64,000 nt of DNA from Amaurobius ferox (taxonomy: Eukaryota > Arthropoda > Arachnida > Araneae > Amaurobiidae). Positions 44,433 to 55,500 of the stretch are shown one piece after another. The DNA lies in NCBI GenBank assembly GCA_951213105.1, contig OX578135.1, positions 166,275,989-166,339,988 of the forward strand, read 5' to 3'. Positions within the stretch are counted from its first letter, which is position 1; every line of letters begins with the position of its first letter. Below the pieces are notes generated by a model. It searched no databases. It was given only the letters and a program-made list of their open reading frames with translations, and had not been told where the DNA came from. Made by a program: the position numbers and the translations under genes.

Positions 44433-45849
44433 TACACTCAAAGCCATAAAAATTTGCGCACCAAGAAGTAATTGTGGGTCGTAACGAAACTTGGCATGAA
44501 GGTACGTGCCAGACAGATATGCAAATGATTAGAAATACAGCATGATTGCGCATTGCGTAATGCCACCAGAGGGCGTTGAACTTCGTTCTCCCTGGCACAG
44601 AAAAAGGTACGCAGAGGCTTTTTGCCTGTACTTAATCTATTGCAGAGGGACGCTTTTTTATTAGGGATGCCGTTACGCCGCCATCGAAGAAATATGATCA
44701 GCTGTCAGAGTTCAAGAGGGGAAGAGACATCGGGATGATGGAAGCCGGGTGGGTGGTCAGCTCGGCCAATAGCCCGCTACTTCGGCCATTCTGACTTTAC
44801 TGTGAGGAGGTGTTAGGTCCAGTGGACGAGAGAGAGGTCGCTTAAACGACGGCCAGGCTCAGGACGCCCTCAGCAGACCAATAGCCGAGAAGACCGTCAG
44901 ATCACCCGACATGCACGCATAGCGCCAACTGCATTATTGTCCGCCATCCGGACGCAGACAGCACCTTCACTACCGGCCCCTGTGTGTCTATCCGTACCAT
45001 CACTAGGCGCCTGGCTGAAGGACATTTGGTATCGCGGCGCCCATTACGTGTGCTGCCAATGACACCCACCCACCGTCGCCTCCGATTGGAGTGGTATCCC
45101 GCTCGACGGGATTGGACCATAACCGAATGAAACCAGGTCGTTTTCAGCGACGAATCGAGATTCAGTTTGGGCAGTCATGGCAACTATGTACGTGCGTGGA
45201 AGCCCCGTGGTGAACGCCTCAATCCTACCTTCGCTTTACAGTGGCACACCTCTTCCACAGCTGGTGTGGTGGTATGGGGTGCCGTCGCATAAAACACCCT
45301 GTCACCTCTAATATTGATCCACGGAACCATGACAGCCCAGGGGTACGTCCGTAACATCCTTCAGTCACATGTGTTAACATTCATGGCAGATCTCCCAGGA
45401 GGCATTTTTCAACAGGACAGTGCTCGTCCACACACAGCAAGGGTGTCACAGGAATGTCTCCGCCACATTACCACCCTTCCCTGGCCTGGCCGATCCCCAA
45501 ATTTGTCGCCGATCGAGCATGTCGGGGATCACTTGGGACGACAAGTTGGACATCCTACGAGTTTGGTCGAACTAGAGGCGCGCTTACAACAACTGTGGAA
45601 TGAGGTGACGCTGGACACCATACGGGGCCCGTATGCCTCAATGCCCGCCCGTATCGCATCGTGTATTTACGCTAGAAGTGGCTCAACAGGGTACTAGAAC
45701 CTCCATTCATTTGTAGTTTTCCTGTAATAAATGATTCTTTTGCTTTGATTTTGTAATCACTTATATCAACTTTGCACTCACATATATAAAATTTCGTTCG
45801 ATTTTGACAACTCTTTCTTGGTGCGCAAATTTTTATGGCAATGAGTGTA
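44433..45849 (+). mobile_element. Tc1-family DNA transposon with both inverted ends
   Basis: TA lies at 44433-44434 and 45848-45849. The ends of the 1413-bp element are 33-bp inverted repeats starting CACTCA(AA/TT)GCCATAAAAA with two mismatches. The interior encodes a broken Tc1-type transposase. The insertion is next to the gypsy gag start. Transposition by TA targeting is established for this family. Confidence 0.9.
44671..45697 (+). pseudogene. Tc1 transposase, inactivated
   Basis: The N-terminal helix-turn-helix begins near 44671 (MPLRRHRRKYDQLSEFKRGR) and soon breaks frame. The first catalytic Asp is in VVFSDESRFSLG, the second in FQQDSARPHTARV and the Glu in NLSPIEHVGDHLG. Only 32 residues separate the second Asp and the Glu, two fewer than the DD34E spacing common for Tc1, so a small deletion is likely. 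A TAA follows VVVWGAVA at about 45290. Confidence 0.8.
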
Positions 45850-46339
45850 ATTATCAAAGAAGTTATTTTGCAACTTTCTCTGTGGGACATAAATGTTTAG
45901 TACTAATTTTGCAACGCTCTACAACTTTGTAATTGACTTTTTCTCTTATTTCTAACATCAAGAGCGATAGCCCCTGGTCTCATTGTGTTGGCAGTAGGGG
46001 ATTTCCTATGTAACGGCAATAGAAAAGAAATTGGCCTGAGGAAGGACTTTTCTGGCAACCCTGTATGACTCCACATTCACAGCCTCCAGTCAGATTGAAC
46101 TGCAATTTCAGATCTGTTCAATTCTCACCTTCCTTTAAATATATATTTTTTTGTACAAGATAGCACCTCGTTCGTGGTAATTCTCGAGAAGTGAGAATCA
46201 AAGCCATAAGTCGTAAAGCCCTAATAAAAAAGAAACTGAAATTTTGTATATTTTTGGCTTTAGTGAATAATTGTTTCTATCTTGTAGGGTTCAGTAATTC
46301 GGTCTCCATTGTGAAAATACACTTTTGTAAAATAATATA
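45850..46339. other. Flank of the nested complex, no gene
   Basis: This may contain the 5' part of the gypsy element (leader or LTR), because it follows the Tc1 copy that lies upstream of gag. I could not define LTR ends. A 59-codon region of AT-rich DNA follows. Confidence 0.3.
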
Positions 46340-47456
46340 TGCATTCATAAAAAATTGAGTTACAGCCGCGAAACTCGGAATGTATTTATATCGTTTGAGG
46401 AGATATGCAAATGAATAGAATTTGCGAGCAAAAAAAAAGTTTTATTAAGAAATGGTGGCAATAAGAAAAATGACATTTTAGTAAGCAGTAAATCCTACCC
46501 TGGTAGCTATGATATTATATGCGGCAGAGTCAATTAAGTTGTTTATGTCCTTCTGCGGAAGATTCTTCCACAAATATTGCATCCGCTAATTTAGTGGTAT
46601 TCTGAGAAGACTGCAAACATTATTGAGAATGTCATGAAGTATGTGGTCGAACGTTGTCTTGTTGGTAATAATAAATTCGCCCTCCCCACCCGAAGGTATA
46701 CGGAAAAGTGATGAACTCCGTCGCGACCGTAATCCAGCCGCCCTTAGCACATGCCCCCCGGTCCAGTCACCACCGGCGGAGCCACCGCCGACCGCAGCCG
46801 ACACCAGCGGGACACAGCCGCCACCTCCAAGCCAGAATCGCACCGATACCAAAGAATCTCTAACCGTATACCAAAGGCATATGCCGATACCAAAGGCACC
46901 GAGCAGACCACGGGGCGCCCAAGGCCAAAACAAATACAAAACACACGAGCCCACGACAGAAAGAGAGCTCATGCTCTCACTGGAATTACAAAACCAGGCC
47001 CCCTTGGCCGGCAAATAATACTACTTAAAAAGTACAACATGTACAAAAACAAACGGCCCTCTGGCCAAAAATAAAATTCCAACTAATTGAAGATTTTACT
47101 TCTCTTTCGCAAATACAAATTCATTAAAATACAAACTAATATCCAACATTATATACAAATCTGCATATTAAATCAAGGTAACATTACTTTCTTCATTTCA
47201 TTGTCTTGTTGGTAAATGGAACCTGGGCGGCTTGACCGCATAGGCGGAACAATCGGCTGCAGAATATCGTGGACGTACAAGAGAGCCGTCAGATTGGTTT
47301 GCAGTACAACTAGAGATCAGTTGTCCCACAAGATGGCTCTCCAGACTGTCACACCATGTGTGATGGCCGTGTGACACTTGACAACAAATGTGGGATCAGC
47401 ACGCTTACCAGTCCTCCTTCGTGTATGCGGCTGTTACCAACACTGAGAGAGAAATT
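46340..47456 (-). mobile_element. Tc1-family fragment (second family), split by a retroposon
   Basis: The left end TGCATTCATAAAAAATTGAG after TA is the inverted terminus shared with 56343 and 59510. The minus strand has transposase pieces: GVTVW, a run ending YQQDN and then VRPHTS. A 532-bp retroposon with a 15-bp duplication interrupts it exactly after the codons for QQD. The right, N-terminal half is missing beyond 47456. Confidence 0.75.
46654..47215 (-). mobile_element. 532-bp retroposon with 15-bp duplication
   Basis: TTGTCTTGTTGGTAA occurs exactly at 46654-46668 and 47201-47215. The insert is GC-rich near the left end, where minus-strand reading finishes CCGTATACCTTCGGGTGGGG, and AT-rich at the other end. 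The same terminal motif (ACCTTCGGGT) marks the insert at 50612-51055. Open frames of 125-140 codons on both strands are proline/arginine or glycine-rich and look like a composition effect. Probably a 5'-truncated LINE or a SINE of unknown family. Confidence 0.7.
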
Positions 47457-48829
47457 TTCCTTTTATTACGTTTAAGAAAAAACATGATATTAGGAATATA
47501 TAGTAGTTCATCGTTCACAATAGTGTATAGTTGGTTATTAATTCATAACAAACTAAAATTAAACACAAAAACACATTTTTCTTACATATAATTTTATTTC
47601 ATTTTCAAATGAAGTTCTGGCGGATAAAAAACGACCTTCTAAAGTTCAGTGCCGCACAGGAAAAGCATAAAAAGACAGGAAGTAAGCAAAATAAAAGGAA
47701 ACTTTCTTGAAATACCTTCGCAGACAGAAAGCAAATGATAAACATGAATATGGCTGTATTGAAATTAGCGTCAGGGAAGCTGAGTGTGGGTGTTCCTACT
47801 ACAAATGATATACTCAGGAAGTTCACAAATTGGAGATTTCTCTTCTGAAAACTACACAGAGGAAAAATAGTATGTCAAGAAATATGAGAGTACTGCAAAG
47901 TCTACAAAAGGAGATGGAATTGTGACTGAAATGAATAAGAGTGACCCTGTCAAACGGCACTACTGTTGCAGGGATAATTTGCAATAGCTTATAGTGCAAC
48001 ATGAAACACAACAGGATTTCTTAACCAATGGCAGGCAGTTTTGAATTACAACATTTGCCTATATTTCAGAGGCGTGAACCATTAGGCCGACTAGGCGGCG
48101 TTGTATGATGGTCAAATGGCTATCTTACAAAGCCACGGCTCTTCATAGGGCTATCAAGTCGCGATTTTTAGCCACTCAATTTAGACTTGAATCTAATAGA
48201 GGTGACATCCATATGGACTGGCAAAAGGAACATTTTCTGAACCGAAAGTGAAAATTCTTAGTAAACTCCCCATCCCCCTTCACAATTTAATACTGAATCT
48301 ATATCAGTCATCATTTCAGCTCTATCATCATTTCAGTTCAATAGTAGATCCTCAGAAATAGATGTTTCAAGAAAAAATGTGCAGCAAAAACAATAGTGTG
48401 GTAAATTATTTTGCCATCAACAAAATTTTTGACACAAATGAAATTTTTTTGCCATCAACAAGTCTTTGGCTATAGTAGCTGCAGAATTGCCCCAAAATGC
48501 ACAAAATTAAACATATTTTCATTTTATTCATGAATAATCAATTTGAACAGTTTAAATAAAATTGTTTAAAGAGATTTAAGAGTTCACTTTAACAGTAACG
48601 CATATAACTGGTACTTTGGAGGGCCACGCATTGTATCTTGCGATTGCAATTTCAAAACTTGCAACCAATCACAGTAGCTAATGGAGAATATATAACTAAT
48701 CTGTATTTTATTATCACTTTTCATCTTCATTGTACTTGCAATTTATCTGCAGTTTCTCAAGTAAACATAACAAAATACAGCGTCAACATTAGTAAAAATC
48801 TAACAGCATTTTCAAAATAGTATAAAAAA
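47457..48829. other. AT-rich DNA, nothing recognised
   Basis: No open frame, exon or transposon end here that I can support. A short phrase, CCATTAGGCCGACTAGGCGG near 48080, is GC-rich and may be a transposon scrap. Confidence 0.5.
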
Positions 48830-50597
48830 TCTGATGTGGGCAGCACATGACTTTTTCCAAAGATATTGAAGCGAAAATGCAAAAAAACTAAAATATCTCG
48901 AGAACGACTAGTCCTAGAGTAATGGAGTTGGTCTTACTCGGTTTGTCGTAAAAAAAATACGTATAAAATAAGCATTTAATGGATATATTTGAGCATACGT
49001 AGTCTTTCATTCTTATATTTAACGAATTTTCGGGCCATTTCGTAAAAAAAGACAGGTTCCTTTTTCTGAAACGCACCAAAATCTAATTAGCACTAGGTTA
49101 ACCTACAAGTGATTTATCTACCAAATTTTGTGAAATTTGGTCTATTAGTTTCTTAGATAGAGTGGATCAGGCAATTTTTGAGGACCATTTCACAAAAAGA
49201 GGCAGGCTCTTTTTTTCCGGTTCATACCAAAATCTAATCAGCACCAGGGTAACTGACAAGTGACTTATCTATCTACTAAATTTTGTGAAATTTGGTCAGT
49301 TAGTTTTTCAGTTAGAATGGATACAGGCAATTTTTGAAGGCCATTTCGCAAAAAAACGTAAGTTGTTTTTTTATCCCGTTGTGTACCAAAATCTAATCGG
49401 CACCAAGATCACCTATAAGGGACTTACCTATCAAATTTTATGAAATTGTTAGACTTTAATAATAGGTTAATTTAGTTTTTGAGTTAGAGTGGATACATAC
49501 ATTGCACAGACAGACACACATGCAGACGCACAGACAGATACACACACAGGCTTCACTCTAAAAATAGTTTTCTCGTGTTCCAGAGGTCCCAAAATGTGTA
49601 GATCCGTCGAAAACTCGAGTTGCGATTTTTGGCATGATTCCAATACTTTCCCTATACATTACTATGTATTGCAGGGAAAGTAAAAATCTGATGTGGGCAG
49701 CACGACTTTCCCTGCAGACTCAAATTCATATTTACTTTATTTCTTTAATAATTCGTTAGACTGAGTTTAAATGCATCAAATAACACTAAATTTGTATTTT
49801 TAATTCAATTTTTGTTTTTATTTGGTACTTGGACATTTTTTCGAAATCGGCGTAACAAAAATGCAAAAAATCTCAAATATCTTGAGAACGGTTAAGCCGA
49901 AAGCATAATGAAGTGTGTTATATTCTTTTCCTCATCAAAAATTGCGTCGAAAACAAGAATTTAATTAATACATATGAGCATACGTAGTCTCTTTTTTTTA
50001 GATTTTTGCGGACCATTTCGTAGAAAAAGGCAGGTTGTTCTTTTCCGAATTGTACCAACATCTAATCAGCACCAGAGTATCCCACAAGTAATTTATCTAT
50101 GAAATTTTGTGAAATTTGGTCAATTAGTATTTTAGCTAGGGTGGATACATGGAATTTTTGCTGGCCATTTCGTAAAAAAAGGCGGGTTGTTCTTTTCCGA
50201 ATCGTACCAAAATCTAATCAGCACCAGAGTATCCTACAAGTAACTTATCTACCAAATTTTGTGAAATTTGGTCAATTAGTATTTTAGCTAGAGTGGATAC
50301 ATGAAATGTTTACTGGTCATTCCACAAAAAAAGACGGGTTCTGTTTTTACGAATTCTACCAAAAACTAATCAGCATCAGGATCTCACCCAAGTGACTTAC
50401 CTACCAAATTTTATGAAATTCGGTCCAGTAGTTTATTAGTTAGACTGGATACATACATTGAACAGACAGACACACACACAGACGTCACGCTAAAAATAGT
50501 TTTTTCGTATTCTAGAGGTTTTGAAACGTGTAGATTCGGCGAAAACTCGAGTTGTGATTTTCGGCATGATTCCAATAATTTCCCTATACATTACCAT

Positions 50598-51069
50598 GTA
50601 TTGCAGGGAAACCTTTAAAGTATACCGCTCTACCCGAAGGTATCCGGTGAAGATAATTCCATCGTTGCGGCAGCGTACTTAAGACACTTCGCACACAAGC
50701 AGCCCAAGCCGCCAGAGCCGCGAAGCGGCGCGGCGGAAAAAGCAGCACTCGCAGAAATCCCCTCAAGTCCACAAACACAACGGCCAAAAACCGCAAACCA
50801 AACAAAAAACCTGCAAACTGAAGGGAGTTATCCCTTGAACTGGAAATCAACAACGTCTTTATTGACAAGGAATTGGAACAACTTGTTCCTACAAATGCCA
50901 TTTACAGGCTGCAAATACATAACAAATAAATACAAAATAAAGAATTTCATCATATATACCTTCCATCATATTACATCTTCTAATATAGAAAATAGATTGT
51001 ACTCCATGTATCAAATATCAAACATAAAATCTGGAATTTTACATCATTAATTATTGTATTGCAGGGAAA
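50598..51069 (-). mobile_element. 444-bp retroposon with 14-bp duplication
   Basis: GTATTGCAGGGAAA occurs at 50598-50611 and 51056-51069. The insert (50612-51055) has the same left-end motif as the one at 46669 (minus strand GGATACCTTCGGGTAGAG) and an AT-rich opposite end. It sits in the terminal hairpin of repeat unit 2. Open frames in it are incidental. Confidence 0.75.
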
Positions 51070-51185
51070 GTAAAAATCTGATGTGGGCAGCACATGACTT
51101 TCTCTGCAGACTTATATCCACGTTCTCTTTATTTTAGTTAAATTTAATTCACTTTTAATTCAATTTTCGTTCTCATTTGGTAACT

Positions 51186-52583
51186 GGACATATTTTCAAA
51201 GGACATATTTTCAGATACGCTTGGCGACTCATTCTCGACTCCATGCAATTCAAGTCTCTGCAAAGTTATCTTTGAAGTCTTCATCTTTGGGATTATGCTT
51301 GATTGCCACCCCCCCCCTCCCCTTTTTTCGATTTCTGTAATTAAATTGTAATTTAATATACTGTTCTTTTGTTGTTGAAATTTTTGAAACTCTAAAAGTA
51401 GTTTACGGTTTATCCTTGTCTTAACGTAGATCCTTTTGTAAATTGTATTTATGCAAATTTTGTCGCTATATCTGGTCTATATATGAACGATTCAAATTTT
51501 ATTTCCGTGTAGCCACTGATGAAGAGCGTACTTATGCTCCAAAGCGCTCTGGCCTTTTTTTAAACTTTTGTACGCGTTATAGGAAGTAAAATAAAGACCT
51601 TCTGTTGTGGATGTGTGCTTAATTTTTGCTATATATTCAGTAGTATTTTAAATAAAATTTAAAATAATAATTACATCCTTAATATGAAGAGATCACGTGA
51701 TCATTATATGAAGAGATCACGTGACCCACTTCAAAATAAAATATGGCATCCATCTTGTGTCAAAATCGTGATTTTTATTCTTTTTAATTCATATTGAGTG
51801 TTGTATCCGTCCTAAAACCGCTTTATTTTTGCTTAAATTATGTGCATCTACATCCTGAAACAACGCAATTACAATATAGTTGAGTTTAAATGATCTTCTA
51901 ACTTTGACTATTTCTACAACGAAAACTACTTTTCACTTATAGAGGATGTAAATACCAAAAGATGCAGAATGAGTTGTATAAGAATAGCTGCATTTCTTTA
52001 ACGCAAAATTATTTATCACATGAAGTCTGCAATACAGCTGATATGAATGAAACAATCATTGATTTTACAGAGAAGCAAACGATTTTTTGATGAAGTTTTG
52101 AGCATAGAGTTAAATTACTTGTACCTCCATGATTTTAAATTTTAAATAAAATTAATTATTATAGTATTGTGATGAATGAAATGAATGGAAAGATGTTTAT
52201 GAATGAAATGCTGCTTTTATAGACAGAGCCAGCCGATTTATATTTCGATGACGTTATTTGATAAAATTAATTTGTTTTCAATGAAGATTTCAAATATATA
52301 AATTATTGCAGTATTATGACAATTTTAAAAATATTACCGAGGAATGTATCAAATTTTAGAGATGTTTAAACTAGGCAATGTATATTTCAATGTCGTCATT
52401 TGAATGAAGTTCATTTTTTCGTTTAAGTTTTCAAATATAATAAATTAATGTAGTACTGTGATAATTTTAAAAATATTACCGAGGAATGCATAGCATTTTA
52501 GAGATGTTTATATAAAATTGCATTGAAGTTGGAAAGTGTTTCATAATCAATGCTTTATGCATGATTGAGCTTTCTTGTTTATT
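51186..52583. other. Extra DNA within repeat unit 3
   Basis: Compared with units 1, 2 and 4, unit 3 carries about 1.4 kb that the others lack. GGACATATTTTCA is repeated at 51186-51198 and 51201-51213, and ATGAAGAGATCACGTGA is repeated near 51685-51722. Pieces of about 140 bp (ACCGAGGAATG, ATTTTAGAGATGTTTA) also recur at 52330 and 52480. No protein or known element was recognised. Confidence 0.45.
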
Positions 52584-53518
52584 TTAGATTTTGACGATTT
52601 TTGATGGGCATTTTGCAAAAAATGACGGATTATTTTTTTTCCGAATCATACCAAAATCTAATCAGCACCAGGGTAACCCACAAGCGACTTATCTACCGAA
52701 TTTTGTAAAATTCGGCCCATTAGTTTTTCAGCTAGAGTGGATGCAGTTTTTGCGGGCCATTTCGCAAAAAAAGGAGGGCTCTTTTATCCCGAATCGTACC
52801 CAAAACTCATCAGCACCAGATTCGCCCACAAGTGACCTACCTACCAAATTTTATGATATTCGGTCAATTAGTTTTTTAGTTAGAGTGGATACAAAATCTG
52901 CACAGACAGACAGACACACAGACACACACACAGACGTCACGCTAAAAATAGTTTTTTCGTATTCTAGAGGTCTCGAAACGTGTAGATCCGTCGAAAACTC
53001 GAGTTGCGATTTTCGGCATGATTCCAATACTTTCCCTATACTTTACCATGTATTGCAGGAAAAGTAAAAACTTGATGTAGGCTGCACATGACTTTCTCTG
53101 CAGACTCATATTCATCTTCTCTATTTCTTCAAAAATTCATTATATTGAGTTCAATTGCACAAAGTAACGCCCACAATTATTTAAAATGACACTGAATTGG
53201 CACTTTTAATTCAATTTTCGTTCTCAGTTGGTAACTGGAATTTTTTCAACGGCGCAGCGTAAATGCGAAAAAACTAAAATATCTCGAGAACGGATAGTCC
53301 TAGTGTTATGGGATTGATCTTATTCTTTTCATTGTTAAACTTTATGTGTAAAACAAGCATTTAAGTGTTATATTTGAGCATACGTAGTATTTTATTTTAG
53401 ACTAGCAGCGATTACCCGGCGTTGCTCGGGACTTACGACGCAAAACTCTGATAAAAATTACACCGGAACATAGAACAGTGAATCTTATACATTGTTTTTT
53501 CACTGTGAAAGAAGTAAA

Positions 53519-53641
53519 ATCATCGCATTATGTAAGAAAAAAAAATCATTGCATTATGTAAGAAAAAAAAATCATTGCATTATGTAAGAAAAAAAAAATC
53601 ATTGCATTATGTAAGAAAAAAAAATCATTGCATTATATAAG
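53519..53641 (+). repeat. Five tandem copies of a 25-27 bp unit
   Basis: The unit GTAAGAAAAAAAAATCATTG plus CATTAT is repeated about five times within the Helitron, with length differences in the A-run. Confidence 0.85.
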
Positions 53642-53842
53642 TCATAGCTGCTTCCGGCACGCCCTTCGCACTAGGCCCTCCGTGTAGCGCCTCGGCATGT
53701 GATTATTAGGTGTCCATAATTGATGTACAGTCAATACGTACAGTTATGTATAGATTGTAAGGAAAACTAAAATGACTCTTAAACGCTGGGCAACAATGCA
53801 AATGTTAACAAATTAAATGACATTATCCTAATTTGTTAGGTT

Positions 53843-54025
53843 TTACCGCAGTGCTTGCTTGCAAACCACATTTTTAAATTTTCCTCCCGGAGCTAAAACA
53901 TACAAATTTTGTGACGTTCCTACTCTTGAGCATGCAACATACAATTGGCCATGAGAGAAGCAAGAACTTTCTAAATTCACGCCTGCAAACTTAAGGGTTT
54001 GTCCTTGAGCTTTGTTTACGCCCAT
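53843..54025 (-). pseudogene. Helitron helicase, C-terminal 60 codons
   Basis: The reading GVNKAQGQTLKFAGVNLESS and FSHGQLYVACSRVG contains PIF1-type superfamily 1 helicase motifs V and VI, followed by LYVLAPGGKFKNVV, as at the end of the Helitron Rep/helicase. The Rep domain and the first helicase motifs are missing. Confidence 0.85.
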
Positions 54026-54512
54026 GGCAAATGCCAGTCTAACTGGGAACTGGACTAAATTTTAATTGAAGCTATTTCAAGACTACCCAAATTTCATCAA
54101 ATTCAATTTAGCCGTTCTCCCGTGATGGTGGATCATACATACATACTTTTCTTCTTTATATATATAGATTTTGACGATTTTTGCAGGCCATTTTGCAAAA
54201 AAAAATGCGGGTTGCTTTTTCTTGAATTGTACCAAAAACTAATCAACACCGGGGGTCACACACAAGTGACTTACCTACCAAATTTTATGAAATTCGAGCC
54301 ATTAGTTTTTGAGTTAGGCGAGTGGATATATACATTGCACAGACAGACAGATAGACAGACACACACACACACACAGACGTCACGCTAAAAATAGTGTTTT
54401 CGTGTTCTAGAGGTCCTGAAACGTGTAGATCCGTCGAAAACTCGAGTTGCGATTTTCGGCATGATTCCAATACTTTCCCTATACATTACCATGTATTGTA
54501 GGGAAAGTAAAA

Positions 54513-55214
54513 ATATAAATTTCAAAATATTATTTGGTAAGAACATTTTTCTAATATCATTGGTAAGAATAAGGCCCTAAAAGTGATCAATTGGTGCATT
54601 TGACCCTAAAAGTGACCAATTGGTGCAGTTGGCCCTAAAATTGGCCAACTGCACCAATTCTGTCTGGTAGAAAAGAATCTCACAATGACTCAAGAAAACA
54701 GTCTAAAAACTATAAACAACTTTAATCTTTAAAGAAGAAAACATTTGATAAAAGGAACCACAATAAAAGCCATTAAGTTAAGGAAAATATTGGGAATATC
54801 AACTGCCTCATGAATTTTAAAGATGACTGAAACTGAAATTTTTAGAAATAGAACTTTTTGGAGAAATCGCAATCAATAAATTAATTCTTTACAGAAAAGA
54901 ACATGTTTAGTATTAATGAAAAAAAGAAAGCAATAAATAGAATTACAATTTCGTTAATTTAATTGAATTTACATTCCGCCAATTTTAACCACAACCACTA
55001 TGGAATGCAACGCTTATGGAGTAGAGAATCCTAAATAAATGTAAAATGGGTAAAAAAAAATAATAATAAGATAATAACTTTAATAAGTAGGCAAGCCTCC
55101 TGAAATTGTCTAGATATACAATATACTTTCTAAAACGATTAATATTAGAAAGCAACCGAGTAACTATGATGTGTCCTTAAATTGACTATCCCTGTCCATC
55201 TTATCCAATCTCTA
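54513..55214. other. AT-rich DNA with a hairpin array
   Basis: Apart from the repeat at 54571-54659, listed separately, there are A-runs and no recognised gene. Confidence 0.5.
54571..54659. repeat. Three ~30-bp repeats ending in a perfect 17-bp hairpin
   Basis: CCCTAAAAGTGATCAATTGG occurs twice, ~30 bp apart, and a third CCCTAAAA follows. AATTGGTGCAGTTGGCC (54618-54634) pairs perfectly with 54643-54659 across an 8-base centre. Confidence 0.8.
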
Positions 55215-55500
55215 TTGTTTGTTTGTTTGATCCAGACCGGCCGACCTACCCGAAAGTGTAAGGTATCTGTTTGGACTTCCGGAAAGTGCCACCTAATTCA
55301 GACCGGAGCCCAGTGGGGGAGGCATCCACAGGGACCGAACCTTCTTTCCCATACCAAACTTCTCCGAAGGACTTACTGACTCACATGTTTAACTTGATCA
55401 TACTCCGCGTGAACACGGCAGCAGTTTGGGAAGAGGCGGGAATGGAACACGGGTCGTCCGAGTGCAATCCCCGCGCGTTAGCCACCGGGCCGTCGCGCCC
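55215..55500 (-). mobile_element. tRNA-derived SINE copy, older
   Basis: The head at the right end reads GCGCGACGGCCCGGTGGCTA on the minus strand with GTGTTCCATTCC at the B-box site, then the usual body and the end GGTCGGCCGGTCTGGATC with a GTTT-type tail. It abuts a Tc1 fragment and probably inserted into it or marks its truncation. Confidence 0.85.

Larger units (their letters stand above)
39384..44434 (-). mobile_element. Ty3/gypsy retrotransposon remnant (gag and protease), split by insertions
   Basis: On the minus strand the remnant runs from a coiled-coil gag N-terminus (44396) through gag and a zinc knuckle to a retropepsin-like protease that stops at 39384. It is broken by a Jockey LINE (40394-43566) and a 66-bp hairpin insertion (40143-40208), and a Tc1 element sits 37 bp upstream of the gag start. 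Reverse transcriptase and integrase are absent, so the left end is truncated. LTRs were not identified; one may lie in 45850-46040. Confidence 0.75.
53402..54168 (-). mobile_element. Deleted Helitron, ends intact
   Basis: On the minus strand it begins TCTATATATATAAAGAAG and ends CCCGAGCAACGCCGGG, a short hairpin, then TAATCGCTGCTAG, i.e. a CTRR end, flanked by A and T. These are the diagnostic Helitron ends. Repeat unit 3 supplies the unoccupied site: TTTTAGATTTTGACG at about 52588, which results if 53402-54168 is removed between A and T. Only the end of the helicase remains. Confidence 0.85.
48830..54512 (+). repeat. Four head-to-tail units of the GATGTGGGCAGCAC repeat
   Basis: Units start at 48830, 49687, 51077 and 53071 and each ends with a hairpin, TACTTTCCCTATACATTACC followed by ATGTATTGCAGGGAAAGTA. 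Within a unit come a conserved 5' part with ATATCTCGAGAACGG and GAGCATACGTAGT, then ~150-bp subrepeats (GGCCATTTCG, TCCGAATCGTACCAAAATCT, GAAATTTGGTCAATTAGT), then ACAGACGTCACGCTAAAAAT and CGAAAACTCGAGTTGCGATT. Subrepeat number is 3, 3, 2 and 1. Unit 2 holds a 444-bp retroposon, unit 3 about 1.4 kb of extra DNA, unit 4 a Helitron. No protein is encoded by the unit itself. Confidence 0.8.

Noticed and set aside
46586..47074. Overlapping 107-142 codon frames on both strands.
   Set aside because: They lie in the GC-rich part of a retroposon flanked by a target duplication; composition alone keeps stops rare, and no homology is visible.
53510..53641. CRISPR-like array.
   Set aside because: The units are directly adjacent without unique spacers and lie inside a eukaryotic Helitron; this is a plain tandem repeat.
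48830..54512. Calling the repeat units Helitrons because of the start TC and the 3' hairpin.
   Set aside because: The units end GTAAAAA, not CTRR, and no A-T insertion site could be shown, so the class is left open.
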